In this document: positions 59,804-60,000 of the stretch, in pieces
Layout of the letters: each line of letters starts with the position of its first letter
How positions within the stretch are numbered: the stretch's first letter is position 1
Assembly: GCF_008831285.2 (NCBI RefSeq)
Contig: NC_045138.2
Span: 28,741,934-28,801,933 of the forward strand
Length of the DNA stretch: 60,000 nt
Reading direction: 5' to 3'
DNA from: Nymphaea colorata
Taxonomy: Eukaryota > Streptophyta > Magnoliopsida > Nymphaeales > Nymphaeaceae
The notes under the pieces: generated by a model
Seen by the model: the letters and a program-made list of their open reading frames with translations, nothing else
Told to the model about the DNA's origin: nothing
Databases searched by the model: none
Program-made: the position numbers and the translations under genes

Positions 59804-60000
59804 CGCGTCCGTACACACACACACAGGGAAAAAGAGAGAGAGAGAGAGAGAGAGGGAAGGGGACTCGAAGTTGTCGACCAAATTGAGTAGAATTTGAAAT
59901 CCTCTCCAGGCTCCAGTTCGCGTTGTTTTCGTTTGGCGCGAGAAACGAGACCGGTTACATGACGTCAGCTTGCACTGGATTTAAAATTCCAGGTGATCTG
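59804..60000 (-). promoter_or_regulatory. 5' leader and promoter-proximal region of the RDR gene
   Basis: The leader holds an (AC)n/(GA)n tract (59811-59856). Further upstream are TTTGGCGCG at 59932-59940, which fits the E2F consensus TTTSSCGC, and a palindromic TGACGTCA at 59960-59967, the core of bZIP/TGA-type sites. No clear TATA box is visible before the window ends. The motif matches are direct; use in vivo is inference. Confidence 0.4.
59811..59856. repeat. (AC)n and (GA)n microsatellite in the RDR leader
   Basis: A run of AC followed by (GA)n immediately upstream of the chosen start codon. On the coding strand the CT run makes an open frame encoding Ser-Leu repeats, so length changes here would alter the frame of the upstream ATG at 59881. 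Confidence 0.9.

Overview
The window is nuclear DNA from a flowering plant. The evidence is two multi-exon genes with GT-AG introns, plant Ty1/copia elements primed by initiator tRNA-Met, small hAT-like elements with 8-bp target duplications, and AT-rich introns with CT/GA, CA and TA microsatellites. I cannot name the species.

Both protein genes lie on the minus strand. At the left (1-13,698) is a full-size ABCG/PDR transporter of the ABCG29/35/36 type. Twenty-one exons are visible and all are in phase; the gene runs off the left edge with the end of its second membrane domain missing. An intergenic stretch (about 14.4-20.8 kb) follows, with small repeats and one hAT-like MITE. The rest of the window (20,817-59,803) is one RNA-dependent RNA polymerase gene of the RDR3/4/5 (RDR gamma) clade. 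I could reconstruct 19 exons, all in phase, giving 991 codons plus a stop, with the clade's DFDGD catalytic signature. About 92% of this 39-kb gene is intron.

Intron 16 of the RDR gene (22,218-43,412) is about 21.2 kb and is a nest of mobile elements. An old decayed copia element (D) was hit by a copia element A (TSD AACCT), which was hit by a young, nearly intact copia element B on the opposite strand (TSD CTTCT). Further along D, a small TIR element was inserted, and that element was then hit by a third copia element C (TSD CGGGT). LTR divergence agrees with this order. Other RDR introns hold a solo LTR of the A family, a second copy of the TIR element, a non-autonomous LTR element (E) with a short gag-like reading frame, and a PBS-bearing fragment of similar design.

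The two host genes are not known to work together. RDR proteins make double-stranded RNA in RNA silencing; the gamma clade is poorly understood apart from the tomato Ty-1/Ty-3 virus-resistance alleles. ABCG36-type transporters export compounds at the plasma membrane, often in defence. The most unusual feature is that a gene of the silencing machinery keeps an open coding frame while carrying at least five LTR-type insertions and three small DNA transposons in its introns.
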